Shown here in pieces: positions 34,621 through 44,375 of a stretch of DNA of 64,000 bases; within the stretch, counting starts at the first letter, position 1; each line of letters starts with the position of its first letter. A model generated the notes under the pieces. It had not been told where the DNA came from, did not search any database, and saw only the letters and a list, made by a program, of their open reading frames with translations. Source of the stretch: JAJPKK01 sp963807015 (GTDB taxonomy: Bacteria > Pseudomonadota > Alphaproteobacteria > Rhizobiales > Xanthobacteraceae); the NCBI GenBank assembly GCA_963807015.1, contig CAWEAS010000009.1, forward strand, positions 1 to 64,000, in the 5' to 3' direction. A program made the translations under genes and the position numbers.

Positions 34621-35808
34621 ATGACCGAACGAACCTACCTCGATTGGAATGCGACCGCGCCGTTGCGGCCGGAAGCGCGCGTCGCGATGATTGCGGCGAT
34701 GGACGAAATCGGCAATCCGTCCTCCGTTCACCGCGAGGGCCGCGCTGCGCGACGCACCGTCGAACAGGCGCGCGAACGGGTTGCAGCGTTGGTCGGTGCC
34801 GAACCGCGCAATGTGGTGTTCACTTCGGGCGGAACCGAAGCCAACATGCTCGCGCTGACGCCGGCGATCGAGGGCTCGCCTGACAAATCCCAGGACAAAT
34901 TCCGCTTCGATCGCCTGCTGGTGTCAGCGATCGAGCACCCCTCCGTGCGCAGCGGCGGCAGGTTTCCTGCGAGCCAGGTTGAAGAATTCGGTGCAACGGC
35001 CGATGGCACCATCGATCTCGCAGCCTTGGAACGTCGCCTCAACGAGTTGAAATGGCAGGGCAAGCAACCGCCGCTCGTTTCGTTTATGGCCGCCAATAAC
35101 GAGACCGGGGTGATCCAGCCGGTCCGGGCCGCTGCAGACATGGTCCATGCCGCCGGCGGGCTCCTGCATGTCGACGCGATTCAGGCTGCCGGAAGAATTC
35201 CGTGTAATATCAATGATATGGAAGCCGATCTTCTAACGATTTCGGCGCACAAGCTAGGCGGACCGCAAGGCGTCGGCGCATTGATCAAGCGCTCGGCCAC
35301 ACTCCACTTGGCCGAGCCCCTGCTGCGCGGTGGCGGTCAGGAGCGCGGCGGCAGGGCCGGAACCGAAGACGTCGCCGGCATCGCAGGCTTTGGCGCTGCG
35401 GCTGCCTCGGCGATGCTGACCCTGGAAGGCGATGCGGAACGCATGCGGTTCCTCCGCGATCGGCTTGAAAAGGGCCTTGCCGGAGGGCCAACGGTGGTGT
35501 TTGGCCGCCGGGTCGAGCGATTGCCGAACACGAGCTTGTTTGCGGTGCCTGGAATGCGGGCCGAGACCGCGCTCATCAACCTTGATCTCGACGGCTTCGC
35601 CGTATCCTCCGGCTCGGCCTGCTCGTCGGGCAAAGTGACGCCCTCCCATGTGCTCATAGCCATGGGTGTGTCGGAGAAGCTCGTAGCGGGGGCCATCCGT
35701 CTCAGCATCGGCCCGACAACCAGCGAAAATGAGATCGATCTGTTCCTGGAGGCTTGGACGAAATTGCTTTCCGGCCTATCTAAGGAGCGTGGCGGCATTG
35801 CCGCCTAA
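34621..35808 (+). CDS. iscS: cysteine desulfurase, IscS/NifS group
   Basis: 395 residues. PLP enzyme of group I: YLDWNATAPLRPEA, TSGGTEANMLAL, FMAANNETGVIQPV, and the Schiff-base lysine in ISAHKLGGPQGVGAL. The catalytic loop is SSGSACSSGKVTPSHVL. It removes sulfur from cysteine for Fe-S assembly. As first gene of the suf unit it is followed by sufB after 98 nt. A second desulfurase of the SufS group ends the set, an arrangement common in Hyphomicrobiales. No RirA- or IscR-type regulator gene is next to it. Confidence 0.92.
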   Translation: MTERTYLDWNATAPLRPEARVAMIAAMDEIGNPSSVHREGRAARRTVEQARERVAALVGAEPRNVVFTSGGTEANMLALTPAIEGSPDKSQDKFRFDRLLVSAIEHPSVRSGGRFPASQVEEFGATADGTIDLAALERRLNELKWQGKQPPLVSFMAANNETGVIQPVRAAADMVHAAGGLLHVDAIQAAGRIPCNINDMEADLLTISAHKLGGPQGVGALIKRSATLHLAEPLLRGGGQERGGRAGTEDVAGIAGFGAAAASAMLTLEGDAERMRFLRDRLEKGLAGGPTVVFGRRVERLPNTSLFAVPGMRAETALINLDLDGFAVSSGSACSSGKVTPSHVLIAMGVSEKLVAGAIRLSIGPTTSENEIDLFLEAWTKLLSGLSKERGGIAA

Positions 35809-35906
35809 TGAGGTTAATCACCAGGTTCCACGAAGGTTGATCGCCGCAGCCGGATTAGCCACCATATCCAACCCGCGGTCCTTGAAACCGCAGCGGAGGG
35901 AACAAG

Positions 35907-37425
35907 ATGCCGGCCGTACAAGAGACCGTCGAGAAGGTGCGCCTGATCGACGTCGACCAGTATAAGTACGGGTTTGAGACGCAGATCGAGTCCGAAAAGG
36001 CGCCGAAGGGCCTTTCCGAAGATACCGTCCGCTTCATCTCGGCCAAGAAACAAGAGCCTGACTGGATGCTGGAATGGCGCCTGTTCGCCTACCGGCACTG
36101 GCTCACCATGCGCGAGCCCACGTGGGCGCGGGTCGACTATCCGCCGATCAACTACCAGGACATCTACTTCTACTCCGCGCCCAAGCAGAACGCGGCGCCG
36201 AAGTCGCTCGACGAGATCGATCCGGAAATCCTCAAGACGTACGAGAAACTCGGCATTCCGCTGCGCGAGCAGGAGATGCTGGCGGGCGTCGTGCGGCCGG
36301 ATGGCGGCACGCTGGACGGAGATGAAGCGCCGAAGAGTGTAGGCGGACGGGTCGCCGTCGACGCGGTGTTCGACTCGGTGTCCGTTGCCACGACGTTCAA
36401 AGCGGAGCTGAAGAAGGCCGGCGTGATCTTCATGCCGATCTCGGAGGCGATCCGCGAGCATCCCGACCTGGTGCGGAAATATCTCGGCTCCGTCGTGCCG
36501 GTATCGGACAATTTCTTCGCCAGCCTCAACTCGGCAGTGTTCTCCGATGGCTCGTTCGTCTACGTGCCGCCGGGCGTGCGCTGCCCGATGGAGCTGTCGA
36601 CCTATTTCCGGATCAACGAACGCAATACCGGGCAGTTCGAGCGCACGCTCATCATCGCGGACAAGGGCGCCTATGTGAGTTATCTCGAAGGCTGCACGGC
36701 CCCGCGGCGCGACGAGAACCAGCTTCACGCCGCCGTGGTCGAGCTTATCGCCCTCGACGACGCCGAGATCAAATATTCCACGGTCCAGAATTGGTATCCG
36801 GGCGACTTCGCAAGGTCGCGGCGGCATCTTCAACTTCGTGACCAAGCGCGGCGATTGCCGCGGCCGGAATGCGAAGATTTCCTGGACCCAGGTCGAGACC
36901 GGTTCGGCGATCACCTGGAAATATCCGAGCTGCATCCTGCGCGGTGATGGAGCGCGCGGCGAGTTCTACTCGATCGCGATCTCGAACGGTCGCCAGCAGG
37001 TCGATTCCGGCACCAAGATGATCCATCTCGGCCGCAACACCACAAGCCGGATCATCTCCAAGGGCATCGCCGCCGGGCGCTCGAACAACACCTATCGCGG
37101 ACTGGTGTCGGCCGGTCGCCGCGCGGTCGGCGCGCGCAACTTCACCAATTGCGACTCGCTCCTGATCGGCGAGCATTGCGGCGCCCACACCGTGCCGTAC
37201 ATCGAATCGAAGAACCCCGCCGCGGTGTTCGAGCACGAGGCGACGACCTCGAAAATCTCCGAGGAGATGCTGTTTTACTGCATGCAGCGCGGCCTCTCCC
37301 AAGAGGAGGCGATAGCGCTTGTCGTCAATGGTTTCGTGCGCGATGTGCTCCAGCAGTTGCCGATGGAGTTCGCGGTCGAGGCGCAGAAGCTGATTTCGAT
37401 CAGTCTTGAAGGGTCGGTCGGCTGA
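35907..37425 (+). pseudogene. sufB: Fe-S assembly scaffold SufB, interrupted by a frameshift
   Basis: The frame from 35907 reads as SufB (VDQYKYGFETQIESEKAPKGL, YVPPGVRCPMELSTYFRIN, YLEGCTAPRRDENQLHAAVVELI) up to NWYPGDFARS, then degenerates. The family sequence resumes in another frame with GIFNFVTKRGDCRG and continues through the C-terminal half (CDSLLIGEHCGAHTVPYIESKNP) to the stop at 37425. Deleting one T of the TT at 36807-36808 gives NWYPGDSQGRGGIFNFVTKRG, the expected continuous sequence of about 505 residues. SufB with SufC and SufD builds Fe-S clusters and is usually essential, so a sequence error is more likely than a true null allele. Confidence 0.88.
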
Positions 37426-37532
37426 CGCGCAGGTCGTCTGGGCTTTGAGCCCGACGGCGCGGAGAAGGCGCGCTAATGATCGCGCATCCAATCTTAGAGG
37501 CGAAATTCAAAGAAGTTTGTGACGAGGTCGAA

Positions 37533-38288
37533 GTGGCGCTGCTTAACATTAAAAACCTTCAGGTCCGTGTTGACGACCGTGAGATTCTCAGGGGCCTCGA
37601 TCTCGTCGTGAATCCTGGCGAAGTGCATGCCATCATGGGTCCCAATGGCTCCGGCAAATCGACGCTCGCTCACGTGTTGTCGGGCAAGCCCGGCTATCAG
37701 GTGACGGGCGGCGAGGTGCTGTTCGAGGGCGAGGATTTGCTCGCGCTCGGCCCCGACGAGCGCGCCGCGCGCGGCATCTTTCTCGCCTTCCAATACCCGG
37801 TGGAGATTCCCGGCGTCACCACCTTCAATTTCCTGCGCACGGCGCTCAACGCCCAGCGCAAGTCCCGCGGCGAGCCGGAGCTGACGGCGCCGGAGTTCAT
37901 GAAGCGCGTGCGCGAACAGGCAGGCAAGTTGTCGATCGATGCGGAGATGCTGCGCCGTCCGGTCAATGTCGGCTTCTCCGGCGGCGAGAAGAAGCGCAAC
38001 GAGATTCTCCAGATGGCACTGCTCGAACCCAAGCTCGCGGTGCTCGACGAGACCGATTCCGGGCTCGACATCGATGCCCTGAAGATCGTGGCCGATGGCG
38101 TCAACCGGCTACGCGCGCCGAGCCGCGCCATGATCGTCATCACCCACTACCAGCGGCTGCTCGACCACATCGTGCCCGACATCGTCCACGTGCTGTCGCG
38201 CGGCCGGATCGTGCGCACCGGCGGCAAGGAGCTCGCGCTCGAGCTCGAAGCCAACGGTTACGCGCAATACCAGGACGAGGCGGCCTGA
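37533..38288 (+). CDS. sufC: Fe-S assembly ATPase SufC
   Basis: 251 residues. ABC ATPase: Walker A MGPNGSGKSTLAHVL, FLAFQYPVEIPGVTTFNFLR (the SufC-specific Q-loop region), signature FSGGEKKRNEILQM, Walker B LAVLDETDSGLDIDAL and the H-loop VITHYQRLL. It drives the SufBCD complex. The GTG at 37533 with GAGGTCGAA upstream gives the standard N-terminus ALLNIKNLQV. A longer frame from 37476 adds non-homologous residues. Confidence 0.95.
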   Translation: MALLNIKNLQVRVDDREILRGLDLVVNPGEVHAIMGPNGSGKSTLAHVLSGKPGYQVTGGEVLFEGEDLLALGPDERAARGIFLAFQYPVEIPGVTTFNFLRTALNAQRKSRGEPELTAPEFMKRVREQAGKLSIDAEMLRRPVNVGFSGGEKKRNEILQMALLEPKLAVLDETDSGLDIDALKIVADGVNRLRAPSRAMIVITHYQRLLDHIVPDIVHVLSRGRIVRTGGKELALELEANGYAQYQDEAA

Positions 38289-38292
38289 CGCC

Positions 38293-39618
38293 ATGGCGGC
38301 CGAGATCACCACGCTCAAAACAGCGGCCGAGACGGGCCTCGCCGAGGCTTTTGCCACCTTGCGCTCGAAGTTCCCGGACAACGCGGTCGCCGCCCAGCGG
38401 GAGGCCGCGTTCCGCCGTTTCGAGGCTAAGGGACTCCCGCAGCGGCATGTGGAGGAGTGGAAGTACACGGACCTGCGCGCCTTGATGCGCGATGCGAAGC
38501 CGCTCGCCAGTCCGCCGGACGCTACTGCAAAGGCGCGCGGAGCGAATGCAGGCGGGCTTTTCGCCGAGATCGCGCCGCGGCGTATCGTCTTCATCGACGG
38601 CGCGTTTGTTCCGGAGCTGTCCGATCTCAACGCACTTGAGTCGGGTCTCCGAATTATGTCTCTCGCCGCGGCGCTCGGAAGCAATGCCCGCTTGCCGCGC
38701 TTTGCCGACGGTAATCCCGCCGAAGCCGACGTCGCCTATGCCCTCAACACGGCTTTCATGGGCGATGGCGCGATCGTCGAGGTCGCGAACGGGGCACACA
38801 TTGCCCGTCCGCTGCATCTCGTCTTTGCCTACGGCTCCGACACGCCGGCGGCAGTGTTCTTGCGCTCGGTCGTGACCATTGGGGCGGGCGCGAGCCTGAC
38901 CCTCATCGAAAGCCATGAGGGACCGGATGGCGGCTCCTACCAGGTCAACTCGGCTCTCGACCTTACGGTCGGTGACGGGGCCAAGCTCAACCGCGTCAAC
39001 GCCATCCGCGAAGGACGGGATGCGCTCTATCTCGGCACGCTGAGCGCGACGATTGGCGCGCGCGCCGAAGTCAACGACCTCGGCTTCCTCACGGGCGGCA
39101 ACATTGTGCGCAACCAGCTATTCGTGAAATGCGCCGGGCCTGGGGCAAAGCTTGGCCTCAATGGCGCGAGCCTGATCACTGGCCGTCAGCATGCCGACAC
39201 TTCGCTCATGCTCGACCATGCGGTCGCCGGCTGTACGAGTCGCGAGCTCTACAAATCGGTTCTCGACGGCGCGAGCCAGGGCATCTTCCAGGGCAAGATC
39301 GTGGTGCGCCCCGGCGCACAGAAAACTGATGCGCGGATGATGACGCGCGCGCTCCTCCTGTCGGAGGAGGCGGAAGCCGACAACAAGCCGGAGCTCGAGA
39401 TCTTTGCCGACGACGTGCAGTGCGGCCATGGCGCTACCTCGGGCGCGCTCGACGACAATCTAAAATTCTATCTGATGGCGCGCGGCATCCCGGAAAAGCA
39501 GGCCGAGACATTGCTGATCCAGTCGTTCGTCGCCGAGGCGATCGAGACCATGCCGCACGAAGGTCTGCGCGATGCGCTCATGGAGGCGACGCTGCAATGG
39601 CTCGCGGGGCGGACATGA
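38293..39618 (+). CDS. sufD: Fe-S assembly protein SufD
   Basis: 441 residues. N-terminal helical region with AAFRRFEAKGLPQRHVEEWKYTDLR, then the beta-helical core ending in QCGHGATSGALDDNLKFYLMARGIPEKQAETLLIQSFVAEAIE, which contains the conserved C-x-H used at the SufB-SufD interface. It begins 4 nt after sufC and overlaps sufS by ATGA. Confidence 0.94.
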   Translation: MAAEITTLKTAAETGLAEAFATLRSKFPDNAVAAQREAAFRRFEAKGLPQRHVEEWKYTDLRALMRDAKPLASPPDATAKARGANAGGLFAEIAPRRIVFIDGAFVPELSDLNALESGLRIMSLAAALGSNARLPRFADGNPAEADVAYALNTAFMGDGAIVEVANGAHIARPLHLVFAYGSDTPAAVFLRSVVTIGAGASLTLIESHEGPDGGSYQVNSALDLTVGDGAKLNRVNAIREGRDALYLGTLSATIGARAEVNDLGFLTGGNIVRNQLFVKCAGPGAKLGLNGASLITGRQHADTSLMLDHAVAGCTSRELYKSVLDGASQGIFQGKIVVRPGAQKTDARMMTRALLLSEEAEADNKPELEIFADDVQCGHGATSGALDDNLKFYLMARGIPEKQAETLLIQSFVAEAIETMPHEGLRDALMEATLQWLAGRT

Positions 39619-40865
39619 CTGGCATGCACCCTGCGCTCGCCAACGGCAGCTACGACGTTGCGAGGGTGCGCAAGGATTTCCCGATTCTTGCCATGGAGGT
39701 CTATGGCAAGCCGCTCATCTATCTCGACAACGCGGCCTCGGCGCAAAAGCCCCAGGCGGTGCTCGACCGCATCCAGCAAGCCTACACGTCGGAATACGCC
39801 AACGTCCATCGCGGCCTGCACTATCTCGCCAACGCGGCGACCGAGGGCTACGAGGGCGCGCGCGAGAAGGTGCGTAGCTTCCTCAAGGCCTCACGGCCTG
39901 AGGAGATCATCTTTACCCGCAACGCCACCGAGGCGATCAATCTCGTCGCCTACACCTTCGCGCGCGAACGGGTGAAAGCCGGTGACGAGATCGTGCTCTC
40001 CATCATGGAGCACCACTCCAACATCGTGCCCTGGCACTTCCTGCGCGAACGCCAAGGCGCTGTCATCAAGTGGGCGCCGGTCGATGACGATGGCAATTTC
40101 CTGCTCGACGAATTCGAGAAGCTTTTGTCTCCGCGCACCAAGATGGTGGCGATTACCCACATGTCGAACGTCCTCGGCACCGTGGTGCCGGTGAAGGAGG
40201 TGGTGCGGATCTGCCACGTCCGCGGCATTCCGGTGCTCGTGGACGGTGCCCAGGGCGCGGTTCATCTCGACGTCGACGTGAGCGATATCGACTGCGATTT
40301 TTATGCCGTCACAGGCCATAAGATTTATGGCCCGTCGGGCATCGGTGTGCTGTACGGCAAGTACGCCCATCTCGCCGCGATGCCGCCGTTCAACGGCGGC
40401 GGCGAAATGATCCGCGAGGTGTCCGAGGATCGCGTCAGCTACGGCGACCCGCCGTACAAGTTCGAGGCCGGGACGCCGCCGATCGTTCAGGCGATCGGGC
40501 TCGGGGCTGCCATCGACTACGTCAATTCGATTGGCCGCGCCCCGATCCACGCCCACGAAGCGGAGCTGCTGTCGTATGCCACCGAGCGTCTGCGCGAGAT
40601 CAACTCGCTGCGGATCATCGGCACTGCCAAGAACAAGGGAGCGATCATCTCCTTCGAGATGAAGGGGGCGCATCCGCACGATGTCGCGACGGTGATCGAC
40701 CGCGCCGGCGTCGCGGTGCGCGCCGGCACCCATTGCGTCATGCCGCTTCTCGCGCGGTTCGGCACCACCGCGACGTGCCGGGCCTCGTTTGCGCTTTACA
40801 ATACCCGCGAGGAGGTCGACGGCCTGGTGGCGGCTTTGAGGAAAGCACAGGATCTGTTCGCATGA
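39615..40865 (+). CDS. sufS: cysteine desulfurase SufS
   Basis: 416 residues, group II desulfurase. LIYLDNAASAQKPQAVLD, IIFTRNATEAINLVAY, EHHSNIVPWHFL, the PLP lysine in YAVTGHKIYGPSGIGVLYG, and the catalytic cysteine in VRAGTHCVMPLL. It supplies persulfide to SufBCD, usually with SufE, which is not in the window. Start 39615 uses the ATGA overlap; 39624 is a possible alternative. Confidence 0.95.
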   Translation: MTGMHPALANGSYDVARVRKDFPILAMEVYGKPLIYLDNAASAQKPQAVLDRIQQAYTSEYANVHRGLHYLANAATEGYEGAREKVRSFLKASRPEEIIFTRNATEAINLVAYTFARERVKAGDEIVLSIMEHHSNIVPWHFLRERQGAVIKWAPVDDDGNFLLDEFEKLLSPRTKMVAITHMSNVLGTVVPVKEVVRICHVRGIPVLVDGAQGAVHLDVDVSDIDCDFYAVTGHKIYGPSGIGVLYGKYAHLAAMPPFNGGGEMIREVSEDRVSYGDPPYKFEAGTPPIVQAIGLGAAIDYVNSIGRAPIHAHEAELLSYATERLREINSLRIIGTAKNKGAIISFEMKGAHPHDVATVIDRAGVAVRAGTHCVMPLLARFGTTATCRASFALYNTREEVDGLVAALRKAQDLFA

Positions 40866-41284
40866 AGATCGACGAGCATAACCCTGCGACAGCGCCCGGA
40901 GCGCCCGACGAAGCGGCACCGGCTGTCGCGGATGCGGCCGCGCCCGCGAGCACGGACGGCGCCGTGGCGACGGACGAAACCGCGCGGCTCACAGATGAGA
41001 TCATCACCGCGCTGAAATCGGTCTACGATCCCGAGATCCCGGCCGACATCTACGAACTAGGCCTGATCTACAAGATCGACATTGCCGATGACCGGGCCGT
41101 TGCCGTCGACATGACGTTGACGACGCCGAATTGTCCGTCGGCCCAGGAATTGCCGAGCATGGTCGAGAATGCCGTGGCGAGCGTGCCCGGCGTCGGCCCG
41201 GTGACGGTCAACGTGGTGTGGGATCCGCCGTGGGAGCCGAGCCGGATGTCCGACGAGGCCCGCGTGGTGTTGAACATGTGGTGA
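40862..41284 (+). CDS. sufT: SufT / MIP18-family Fe-S maturation protein
   Basis: 140 residues. A disordered Ala/Pro-rich N-terminal tail of about 40 residues precedes the DUF59 domain: ITALKSVYDPEIPADIYELGLIY, DMTLTTPNCPSAQELPSMVENAV with the conserved cysteine, and VNVVWDPPWEPSRMSDEAR. It helps mature Fe-S proteins. It overlaps the sufS stop by ATGA. Confidence 0.92.
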   Translation: MKIDEHNPATAPGAPDEAAPAVADAAAPASTDGAVATDETARLTDEIITALKSVYDPEIPADIYELGLIYKIDIADDRAVAVDMTLTTPNCPSAQELPSMVENAVASVPGVGPVTVNVVWDPPWEPSRMSDEARVVLNMW

Positions 41285-41341
41285 GATGATTATCTTTATC
41301 GTGTCCTTCGGACCTTAAATCCGAACCGGAAGGAGAAAGAG

Positions 41342-41734
41342 ATGGCCACTGCGAGGCCAAGACCGCAGGTGATGCGTCTGTCCGATGCCGCCGCGAGCCG
41401 CATCAAGGATATCATGGAAAACGCCGAACGGCCGATCGCCGGGATTCGCGTCGGCGTGAAGAACGCGGGCTGCGCCGGGATGTCCTACACCATGGAATAC
41501 GCGGAGGCCGTCGACCCTCGCGATGAGGTGGTCGAGGACAAGGGCGTGCGCCTGCTGATCGATCCGAAGGCCGTACTGTTCCTGCTCGGCACCGAGATGG
41601 ATTATCGGATCGACAAACTGTCCGCGAGCTTCGTGTTCAACAATCCCAACCAAACGGGAGCCTGTGGCTGCGGCGAGTCGGTCGCGATCACACCGGCGAA
41701 ACAGGACGGCGACTCAACGGTATCGAGCGCATAA
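41342..41734 (+). CDS. sufA: A-type Fe-S carrier protein
   Basis: 130 residues of the HesB/IscA family: VMRLSDAAASRIKDIM, GVKNAGCAGMSYTMEYA with the first cysteine, and the C-terminal pair in TGACGCGESVAI. It passes clusters to apo-proteins and is the last gene of the SUF operon. GGAAGGAG lies about 7 nt before the ATG. A strong terminator follows at 41816-41848. Confidence 0.93.
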   Translation: MATARPRPQVMRLSDAAASRIKDIMENAERPIAGIRVGVKNAGCAGMSYTMEYAEAVDPRDEVVEDKGVRLLIDPKAVLFLLGTEMDYRIDKLSASFVFNNPNQTGACGCGESVAITPAKQDGDSTVSSA

Positions 41735-41815
41735 CGACGGAGCCGACCGACACTCGCGTGCGCCGACGCTCAGGTGTCAGCGAACCGGCCTTACGCCGAG
41801 AAGAATTCCACTCAT

Positions 41816-41848
41816 AAAAAAACACCCGGGGCGAGCCCGGGTGCTTTT
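41816..41848. terminator. bidirectional rho-independent terminator
   Basis: CACCCGGG and CCCGGGTG form a stem around GCGAG (41823-41843). It is flanked by A-rich sequence on the left and TTTT on the right, so it can terminate both the suf operon and the convergent small gene. Confidence 0.85.
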
Positions 41849-41871
41849 GATTAGATCGCGTTTCGGCGTGA

Positions 41872-42060
41872 TTAACCGTTGCCGCCGCCAAAGCCACCGC
41901 CGCGATTGTCGTGCCGATCGCGAGAATCTTCACCGCCATACGGCGCCGAATATCCCTGGCCGTAGCCGCGGACCTGGGCGGAAGCCGGAGCAAGCGTCGA
42001 CAGAACGGAAACCGCGAGCAAAGCCGCGCCGATCACTGCCGTGAGAATCTTTGTATTCAT
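41872..42060 (-). CDS. small exported Gly/Tyr-rich protein
   Basis: 62 residues. A signal peptide MNTKILTAVIGAALLAVSVL ends at PASA before QVRGYGQG. The mature part is about 33 residues, rich in Gly, Tyr, Arg and Asp, and ends GGGFGGGNG. AAGGGG lies 6 nt upstream of the ATG. No function is known; it resembles low-complexity periplasmic proteins of Bradyrhizobium-like bacteria. Confidence 0.7.
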   Translation of the reverse strand: MNTKILTAVIGAALLAVSVLSTLAPASAQVRGYGQGYSAPYGGEDSRDRHDNRGGGFGGGNG

Positions 42061-42594
42061 TTGAAACCCCTTTTGATGTGCGTATGCCACCGCGTCTGTG
42101 TACCTTGACTATTGCGACGCACAAGAGGCGCGGCTCAAATTCTCCGGGGCTGAAAATAACGAATTTATAAGGATTTAACGCCGGATTCTGTGTTAACATT
42201 ATATCGGATTTTAATGTCACCAAATTCCTTTGTGTTGCAATGCATATAGGTGCCATTTACCTATTTTTATGACGTTGTGACGACGTAGCCGTTTGACGGC
42301 AGTCTGGACGAGCATTAACGCCTCTCACTCAATCGTGATCTGCCGCGAGGCCGCAGCGACGCGCTGAGAGGCACCTCCGGAAGAACTCGCAGGAGAAATA
42401 TCGATTCGCGCGGCTCCAGCCGAAGGTACGTTGGTGCGGTCGACGCATTGACGCGCACGCGCGGCCACGCTCAAGCGACGTGTCATGCGCACGCGCACTG
42501 AACGTCAGGAACCGTTGCTGCTGTGGCGGCGGATTGTCGCTGCATGAAGGGTTTCCACAGATTCAGGAAAACCCATGGAAGAATTGCGCAGCGG
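42061..42594. other. long intergenic region, relatively AT-rich
   Basis: The first about 200 bases, upstream of the small exported gene, are clearly more AT-rich than the surroundings (runs such as AATTTATAAGGATTTAA) and include ACATTA...TAATGT inverted arms near 42196-42216. No gene or recognised regulator site was found. Confidence 0.4.
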
Positions 42595-43968
42595 TCAGGC
42601 TTTGAGGCGAACGGGCCGCAACAGGAACGCAGGCAAATGTCCTGCATCGCCCTCGTCATCGCGTCCGCGCGACGGCGCCCGTCGCGGTCGAACCTCTTCG
42701 ATGCGAGCCACTTTCTTGTCGTGCGCGGGAGGCGCGGGGCTCTTCTTATCCCCGTGCTTCTTATCCCCGTGCTCTGCATCGGAACGTTTCGCGCGGCGAT
42801 GCGGATGCCGCACGGCTGCCGCCGGCGCCGGCTCCTCGTTCGCTGCCGGCGCACCGGTATAAGCGATCGTTTGCCCGATCAACTTCTCGATCAGCGCTAC
42901 GGCCTTGGTGTCCGCCGGCGCGACGATCGTGAACGCGGCGCCGCTGCGTCCGGCGCGGCCGGTGCGGCCGATGCGATGAACGTAGTCGTCGGGATGGTGC
43001 GGCACGTCGAAGTTGAAGACGTGACTGACGTCGGGGATATCGAGGCCACGGGCGGCAACGTCGGATGCGACGAGCAACGTGACCTCATTCTTGCGGAATT
43101 GCTCAAGCGCGGCCATACGTGCGAGTTGGTCCATGTCACCATGGAGCGCGACTGCAGAAAAGCCATGTCGCAGAAGTGAGCGATGAAGCGTCGCCACTTC
43201 GCGCTTGCGGTTGCAGAAGATGATCGCGTTCTTGAGTCCGACCGCACTGCGGATCAGTCGGCGAAGTGTGTCGCGCTTTTCGTGCGGTTCGCGCCCAGTC
43301 TTCACGAGGTTCTGTGTGGTCGTGGACACCGTGCTGGCAGGGCGGGAGACCTCGACGCGCACCGGATTGTGGAGGAACTGTTCAGTAATTCGCCTGATCT
43401 CCGCCGGCATCGTTGCGGTGAAGAACAGCGTCTGGCGGGTAAATGGCACGAGCTTGCAGATGCGCTCGATGTCCGGAATGAAGCCCATGTCGAGCATACG
43501 GTCGGCCTCGTCGATGACGAGAAGCTCGACGCCGGATAGAAGCAGCCGGCCGCGTTCGAAATGATCGAGCAGACGGCCGGGCGTTGCGATCAATACGTCG
43601 ACACCGCGCACGAGTTTCGCATCCTGGTCGTCGAACGAGACGCCGCCGATCAGGAGCGCGACGGTAAGCTTGTGGTTGACGCCGTATTTACCGAAGCTTT
43701 CCTCGACTTGGGCCGCAAGTTCGCGGGTCGGCTCAAGGATCAGCGTCCGCGGCATGCGTGCACGCGCTCGACCTTGTTCGAGCTTGGTAAGCATCGGCAG
43801 CACGAAGGCCGCGGTTTTGCCGGTACCGGTCTGGGCGATACCGAGCACGTCTCGCCGCGCGAGCACGTGGGGGATCGCTTGTTCTTGGATCGGGGTCGGA
43901 GTGGTGTAGCCGGCAGACGCGACCGCCGCGAGAACCTTGTCGGACAAGCCGAGATCAGAAAATGCCAT
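42595..43968 (-). CDS. rhlE: DEAD-box RNA helicase, RhlE-like
   Basis: 457 residues. Motifs in order: Q-motif TTPTPIQEQAIPHVL, Walker A AQTGTGKTAAF, PTRELAAQ, ATPGRLLDHF, VIDEADRMLDMGF, FFTATMP, IIFCNRKREV, VASDVAARGLDIPDVSHVFNFD and HRIGRTGRAGRSG. The C-terminal tail of about 90 residues is basic and disordered. It contains HGDKKHGDKK, encoded by two exact tandem 15-bp units (42742-42771). Such helicases remodel rRNA and mRNA, often in the cold. The upstream gap 43969-44375 holds no gene. Confidence 0.94.
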   Translation of the reverse strand: MAFSDLGLSDKVLAAVASAGYTTPTPIQEQAIPHVLARRDVLGIAQTGTGKTAAFVLPMLTKLEQGRARARMPRTLILEPTRELAAQVEESFGKYGVNHKLTVALLIGGVSFDDQDAKLVRGVDVLIATPGRLLDHFERGRLLLSGVELLVIDEADRMLDMGFIPDIERICKLVPFTRQTLFFTATMPAEIRRITEQFLHNPVRVEVSRPASTVSTTTQNLVKTGREPHEKRDTLRRLIRSAVGLKNAIIFCNRKREVATLHRSLLRHGFSAVALHGDMDQLARMAALEQFRKNEVTLLVASDVAARGLDIPDVSHVFNFDVPHHPDDYVHRIGRTGRAGRSGAAFTIVAPADTKAVALIEKLIGQTIAYTGAPAANEEPAPAAAVRHPHRRAKRSDAEHGDKKHGDKKSPAPPAHDKKVARIEEVRPRRAPSRGRDDEGDAGHLPAFLLRPVRLKA

Positions 43969-44375
43969 GAAACCTCAAATTTGATCCCCCGAACTCTCCG
44001 CAACGTGCCACCGCACCTTTGCGGGATTATTACGCAATTCGCGCTTGAGCACGGAGGAGGCGAACGATGATCGTTTTTTGGACGTCGCCTTGCGCTGGAA
44101 CATAGGCGCGAACCACGGAAAGTCAATGGTTTGGCCCTGCATTCGGCGGCGGATGGCGTATCTCGGACGCTTCTTGCGGAGATTGGACAGCGCGCCCGAC
44201 CACAGATCTCATCGCGATCGCTCTGCATCGATGCGGGTCGAAGTGTGACCGCGGGATGGTTAATCATCCGTCGGAATAAACGCTCGCAACTGCATTTCAT
44301 TGATGCTCGCGCCGCAGCGATTTTCTCATCTGCCGCGTGCCAGTTTCCGCTGCGTCGCGTGTTGGAATATCGCAA

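Noticed and set aside
36838..37425. Separate gene for the second half of SufB
   Set aside because: It is the continuous C-terminal half of SufB in a shifted frame with no ribosome site of its own.
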